64,000 nt of DNA, taken from assembly GCF_001638985.1 (NCBI RefSeq), contig NW_017265153.1:617776-681775 (forward strand), read 5' to 3'. Of this stretch, positions 58,901 through 64,000 are shown piece after piece (the stretch's first letter is position 1; each line of letters opens with the position of its first letter). A model generated the notes under the pieces. The model worked only from the letters and a program-made list of their open reading frames with translations. It was not told where the DNA came from and made no database searches. The stretch comes from Phycomyces blakesleeanus NRRL 1555(-) (taxonomy: Eukaryota; Mucoromycota; Mucoromycetes; Mucorales; Phycomycetaceae). The position numbers and the translations under genes were made by a program.

Positions 58901-59613
58901 ACGTGTTACTACTAAGTATTTTATGTACCTGAGCTTGCCAATCGTCTGGAGATTCCAAGTTGCGAGTTTTGGCGTGTCTTTGAACTACTGTTTCCAGTCG
59001 CTTCAAGCAGCTTTGAACCTGGCTGATAGTAAGTCTAGGCTGAATAGTGATGAGATGAGGGCTATCATTCACATAATCAATATCGGCTCGATTCGATTCG
59101 AATGAAAATATTTGGCCGGTAGGTTCTTTGGAGCTGGCGGATCGTTTAAATTTTGAGGTCGGTAAGCTTGTGCTGCTGGTCAAACCAGATTCATGTAGTG
59201 TATGTGTGCTTTGATTTTGAGGTGTGTTTCCTTGAATACTTTCGGTTGTTTCTTTTGGTTGGATTAAATATTCATTGCGTACTTGACGGAGTATAGCTAT
59301 AAAGTCGGATTCTACACACACAGTGGTTTCAAGAACTTTGTTGTTTTTAATTATTTAAAAGATTATTATTATTATTATTATTATTAATAATAAAAATACC
59401 GTTAGAAAAAAACAAGTGTATTGTTGAGTTTATTAAATTCTTTAATAATTGATACTTTTTTTCTTTTATTTCTGGATTGGGTTCAAGTTTACCTGATTCG
59501 TTGGGTCGACACTTTTTGTAACGTTTTGCTAGTTCAGGTATTGCCTGCCAGTCGCCTTTACAACGAGCAGTGTCAAGCTCAACGGCTATTAGACGTGCCT
59601 TTGAGCTATCCAT
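54887..59613 (-). CDS. YPP1: Ypp1/TTC7-like TPR protein, 1,226 aa
   Basis: Ten exons: 59613-59493, 59335-58929, 58683-58536, 58428-58269, 58175-57987, 57900-57612, 57545-57062, 56941-55766, 55690-55114 and 55016-54887. They total 3,681 nt with matching phases and GT-AG introns. The N-terminus starts MDSSKARLIAVELDTARCKG as TTC7-type proteins do. TPR-like helices include YCESGRYTKALEALKKLALP, YELSLAQAQTRDIKGASIS and SFKKALNLDPEHVETQVALA. The end is YMLGTIYQKQEKIEQAKCCL then ALELNETTP. Ypp1 bridges the Stt4 PI4-kinase and Efr3 at the plasma membrane. A disordered Ser/Pro region (about 780-980) holds two copies of a QLGLIT motif. Intron 2 (245 bp) carries a (CT)n tract in the transcript. Confidence 0.92.
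58866..58896. repeat. (GA)n microsatellite in YPP1 intron 2
   Basis: About 31 bp of uninterrupted GA on the plus strand, so CT in the YPP1 transcript. It lies inside the longest intron of the gene (58684-58928), near its 5' end. Confidence 0.97.
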
Positions 59614-60332
59614 AATGGTGTTAAGAAATAATTATGATGAAAGGGAAAAGGAAGGTGTTGTGGGAAGTATAAAGTGAAGTTAATGCTAATTGTGAAAAGA
59701 TATTTGGTTCGGAGCCTCGTGTTTTGCGCAAGGTGAATAAGAGAAACTTGGCTAAAACAGGTCACTTCTTTATTTAATAAAAAATAATAAAAAAGACATG
59801 AACTGCACATGGCTTCTCATGATATTTGAGAACTAAATGTGATTAAAAGAAGAATAATTAAACTTAATACAAAAAATGGGAAAAATACCCCAAACCATCC
59901 AACATATATATACACACACATAACACTAATATACACATTGTTACAGTGGCTTCTTTTCAAGCCAGTCTATTGTACCATGTTAAGCCACTTGAAATTTGAG
60001 CTCTTTCATGTATGTATGTATGTATGTATGTATGTATATAATTTTTTTTTATAAATCTACGCATAGTAAGTATGCTACTATGAAAGCTGGTATATATATA
60101 TCTTGAGTTTGATATATAGACAGCATAAAGTATTCTCTCTTTTCTATTATCAAAGTCTGTGTGGGCTTGGTGGAAAACACGAAGATTGTAAAAATAATAA
60201 TAAAAAAAAAGCTTTAAATAAGATGAATGGAAATAAGATTCTCTCTTTGTGTATTGTATTTTTTTTTGTATTGTAGAAATATGCGCCATAAAACACAGAC
60301 GCCTCGACTGTATCTTTTAAAAGACTTGGTAC
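59614..60332. other. Spacer between ARF1 and YPP1
   Basis: No gene. It contains a (TGTA)n tract at 60008-60038 and several T runs. It should hold the ARF1 terminator and YPP1 promoter. Confidence 0.55.
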
Positions 60333-61371
<1,039 letters not shown>

Positions 61372-61560
61372 GGCGTTAGAGTGATGATGTGATGAGGTGT
61401 TTGGAGACTTAAGAGTAATAAAAGTAAAGGAGAAGGCACCGCGTCCATTTGTCTAGACACAGCACCTGGCACAAGCTGACGTCGATCCACTGTTCAAAGT
61501 CGGACGCTCCTACTCCGCACCCCGCTCTTCTCACCGCTCCGTTTGTGTCCTAAGCAAAAG
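61372..61560 (-). promoter_or_regulatory. Probable ARF1 promoter/5' leader
   Basis: This is the only clearly GC-richer non-coding stretch nearby (61,440-61,550), directly upstream of the ARF1 ATG. It contains TGACGTCG at 61477-61484, close to the CRE/ATF consensus TGACGTCA, about 106 bp before the start codon. Function is inferred from position only. Confidence 0.4.
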
Positions 61561-63199
61561 GTTGCTTTTCTTCAAGGATAAGAAGATGGACTTTTGTCTA
61601 AAGTCTTGTTCTGTGAAAAAATGTACTGTTCTGTAGAGTAATTCTATTATAATTCTATAGACTAGAGAAAAAGAAGAAGAGATATAAAGATAAGAAATAA
61701 CGGGTAAAGAAAAAAAAAAGGTCGATAGGGCTTTGGTCATACCCTAAGGGTCATATTGGCTTATACTTGACTCGTGGTTTGATGCGACCATTGGGCCGAT
61801 TTGTCTGCTGTTCCGGAAAACAGTTTGCCATGATACCCAGCCAGATTTCGGCTACTTTAATCTTACTCAGGTTTAGGATTGATTATGGATTTTGGATTAT
61901 GTACCTTTTAGAATATGTGTTGCGTACAGCCAAATATATATATATTTATATTTATACATTATTAGCGCTTTCTTTTAATACCTGAACGAATTCACCACAA
62001 GGTACATTCTTACTCCTTTTTCATATCCCTAAATATATTCAAGGACCAATAGGCTCTCTTGACATTTAGCTTGACAGATTTTAGTTTCAGGGAATTTAAA
62101 AAAGAAAAAGGCTTGAAGGGGATAAGATAGACATTCTGATTATAATAAATACTTGACCGCTATTTGATGCTTTATAAGTTATATGTACACATAATGCCTC
62201 TCTTTCTGAGAATTTGTGTGTATCTAGACTACTAATTCATAACAAAAACAGTCTATTTTATACTTTATCATAGACATGATCCAGAGAATTATTAGCTACT
62301 TAATAGTATTACTATTCTTATTGACTTCCTAGGACTCAAACAACGCTCGCAATACTCTAATGTATTCCTTGTTACAAATGCAACATCTTATCCACACCTC
62401 AAACCTATACATTTGAATAGAATATAGGCCAATCTACGTTTGTGCATGTTTGTGTGCGTGTGTGTAGGGCTTGCGAGTAGATATATACACGCACATCTAT
62501 ACATATACATATACATATACTTATCACATAATAATATACGCTATAACAATCCATGGCTTACTCCCTTTATATTTCATGCACTTTTCTTTCTTCCTTCCTT
62601 TATTATTTAAGATATTAAAAATATCATGACATTAGCATTATACTATCCTCAATTTATCTTAAATTAACTCGTATGCTCGCCACAAAATAAAAACGTCTGT
62701 TGCTTAGATACAGAAAAAGTATATATAAATATTAAAGTATTACAATAAGGAGTCTATCAACTTGTTACAGATATATATATATATATAAAAAGTACCTAAA
62801 AAAGAAAAAGAAAAAGAAAACAAAGAAAATTGAGGGCTGATTGATATTTCTTACTCTATTTTTTTATTATATTCAAATCTTCATATCTAAACCAGCAGAC
62901 CAAACGCTTGCTGTTGCTAGATTCATAGCACAAAGCACACCCTGAACCTGGTGCCAAGAAAACGCCCTTTTCAGTGGCACTCTTTAAAATGAACGGAAGA
63001 AATTGGTGGGACTTGAAGATCGAGACAGGCACTCTATTTCATTTCCCGCACAAGAGCGCTTCTTTCTTTGATTTCAATCCAGTTCTTCAGGATGTATTTC
63101 CTTCCTTGACAGTTCACTTCACTTGCCCACGTCCCTTTTGGATATCACTCACTATTACTGTCTGAGGATCCAAGACGATTTGGCCTCTGTTGTGGGAAA
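61561..63199. other. Intergenic stretch between ARF1 and ADA2
   Basis: No supported gene. An ORF at 62,974-63,165 has no recognisable features. Short tandem ACATAT repeats occur near 62,499-62,521. Confidence 0.55.
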
Positions 63200-63249
63200 C
63201 CAATCGTGGGCTGGTGTGACTCGTTTCATGACGCAGCCTGTGGGCCAAT
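63200..63249 (+). promoter_or_regulatory. Two CCAAT boxes upstream of ADA2
   Basis: CCAAT at 63200-63204 and 63245-63249, 130 and 85 bp before the ADA2 start codon, on the coding strand. This is the usual distance for HAP/NF-Y-bound CCAAT boxes in fungal promoters. They are also short enough to occur by chance. Confidence 0.35.
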
Positions 63250-63329
63250 CGATGATTAGGTGTCTCTATCTAAGCGAAAAATAATCACTTGGTTATTTAG
63301 TTACAAAGGCAAGCAACAAGTGACAGCCA

Positions 63330-64000
63330 ATGACCATTACCCACAGACAAAAGTCTTCGGGAAGTACTCTCAACGCAAGCTCAACTGCTGATTCTGGTGG
63401 GGATGACAAGGAAACACTGAAATACCACTGCGATGGGTGTTCCAACGACGTGACCAACACGGTTCGCATACGATGCGCTGACTCGAGTTGTCCCGACTTT
63501 GATCTCTGCGTCACATGCTTCTGCAGTGGTGTAGAAGGATTGAAGCACAAGACATGGCATGACTATCGGATCGTAAAGCCGCACAGCTTCCCCATCTTTG
63601 CCGAGGATTGGGATGCCGATGAAGAACTGTTGTTGATCGAAGCAGCAGAGAAAAACGGCATCGGAAACTGGCAGACGATTGCAGAAGTAGTGGGCACAAA
63701 AACCAAAGAAGAATGTGAACAGCACTATCTCGATGTATATGTAGCGAGCCCACACTGGCCACTACCACGCATGAATCTAACCTTTGAAGAAGCAAGCGAA
63801 GACGAGTGGCGAGAACAGAAACGAATTCGTCTCGAACGATCCCGTGCCACAATTCCTGGGGGTACTACAACAAAACCTGCCCCGCCGCCACCTTCCAACA
63901 ACAACAAACCTATTACAAGTGGTCCAGCTTATCATGAGATCCAGGGTTATATGCCTCGTCGTTTCGAGTTCGAGACGGAATATGAAAACGAAGCGGAGCA
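63330..64000 (+). CDS. ADA2: Ada2-like SAGA/ADA complex subunit, N-terminal part
   Basis: The frame opens at ATG 63330 and stays open without intron to the window edge (223 codons visible). The ZZ zinc finger (about residues 31-80) shows CDGC, RCADSSCPDFDLCVTC and two late His. A SANT/Myb domain follows (about 92-137): WDADEELLLIEAAEKNGIGNW and EECEQHYLDVYV. Then come the conserved PLPRMNLTF stretch and a Pro/Asn-rich linker, ending in YMPRRFEFETEYENEAE. Ada2 binds Gcn5 and stimulates its histone acetyltransferase activity in the nucleus. The C-terminal SWIRM region lies beyond the window. Confidence 0.95.
   Translation, partial: MTITHRQKSSGSTLNASSTADSGGDDKETLKYHCDGCSNDVTNTVRIRCADSSCPDFDLCVTCFCSGVEGLKHKTWHDYRIVKPHSFPIFAEDWDADEELLLIEAAEKNGIGNWQTIAEVVGTKTKEECEQHYLDVYVASPHWPLPRMNLTFEEASEDEWREQKRIRLERSRATIPGGTTTKPAPPPPSNNNKPITSGPAYHEIQGYMPRRFEFETEYENEAE

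Noticed and set aside
62974..63165. 63-aa ORF upstream of ADA2
   Set aside because: Short and without motifs; it lies in the probable promoter region.

Overview
The window looks like a chromosome segment of an early-diverging fungus, most likely Mucoromycota (Mucorales-like). It is very AT-rich, and its genes carry many short introns of about 50-100 bp. The recognisable host genes are fungal (BZZ1, YPP1/TTC7, ARF1, ADA2). The transposon load (Tnp2/CACTA-like, MULE-OTU, solo LTRs) fits that group. The assignment is by inference only.

Left part (1-23,400) is an accessory, transposon-built region. A Plavaka/CACTA-like transposase with a C2H2 N-terminus runs off the left edge on the minus strand. 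One TAG and one TAA interrupt it, and a 543-bp solo LTR has inserted into its zinc-finger ORF. Next is a two-gene Tnp2-like element: a plus-strand transposase (4,190-7,069) and a convergent, apparently intact 5-exon gene on the other strand (7,177-8,381, 318 aa). A MULE transposase fused to an OTU protease domain follows (12,911-16,196, minus), flanked by a second copy of the same solo LTR. A Myb/SANT-like ORF comes next, then a second Tnp2-like element of another subfamily. That element has an unrelated 631-bp solo LTR inserted in its transposase and a decayed homologue of the same convergent accessory gene.

The middle (about 24,200-33,500) has no convincing gene. It holds a 4-kb satellite block: 31-bp, 100-bp and 10-bp tandem arrays and a roughly 790-bp segment duplicated on both sides. 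A tRNA-Gln-like sequence lies just beyond the block. A third, heavily mutated Tnp2 copy lies at 33,577-36,461.

The right part (37,100-64,000) is mostly host chromosome. In order: BZZ1 (F-BAR/C1/2xSH3, 14 exons), a decayed gene of unknown family, a 9-exon coiled-coil protein with a winged-helix-like end, a fourth Tnp2 copy, a single-exon membrane protein, YPP1/TTC7 (10 exons), ARF1 (4 exons), and the first 671 bases of ADA2. BZZ1 and ARF1 contain GC-AG introns. BZZ1, YPP1 and ARF1 all relate to endocytosis or membrane traffic. They are separately transcribed genes, and nothing in the sequence suggests co-regulation.

Exon models were built by hand from reading frame, splice signals and phase. 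Domain names rest on motif recognition without database searches.
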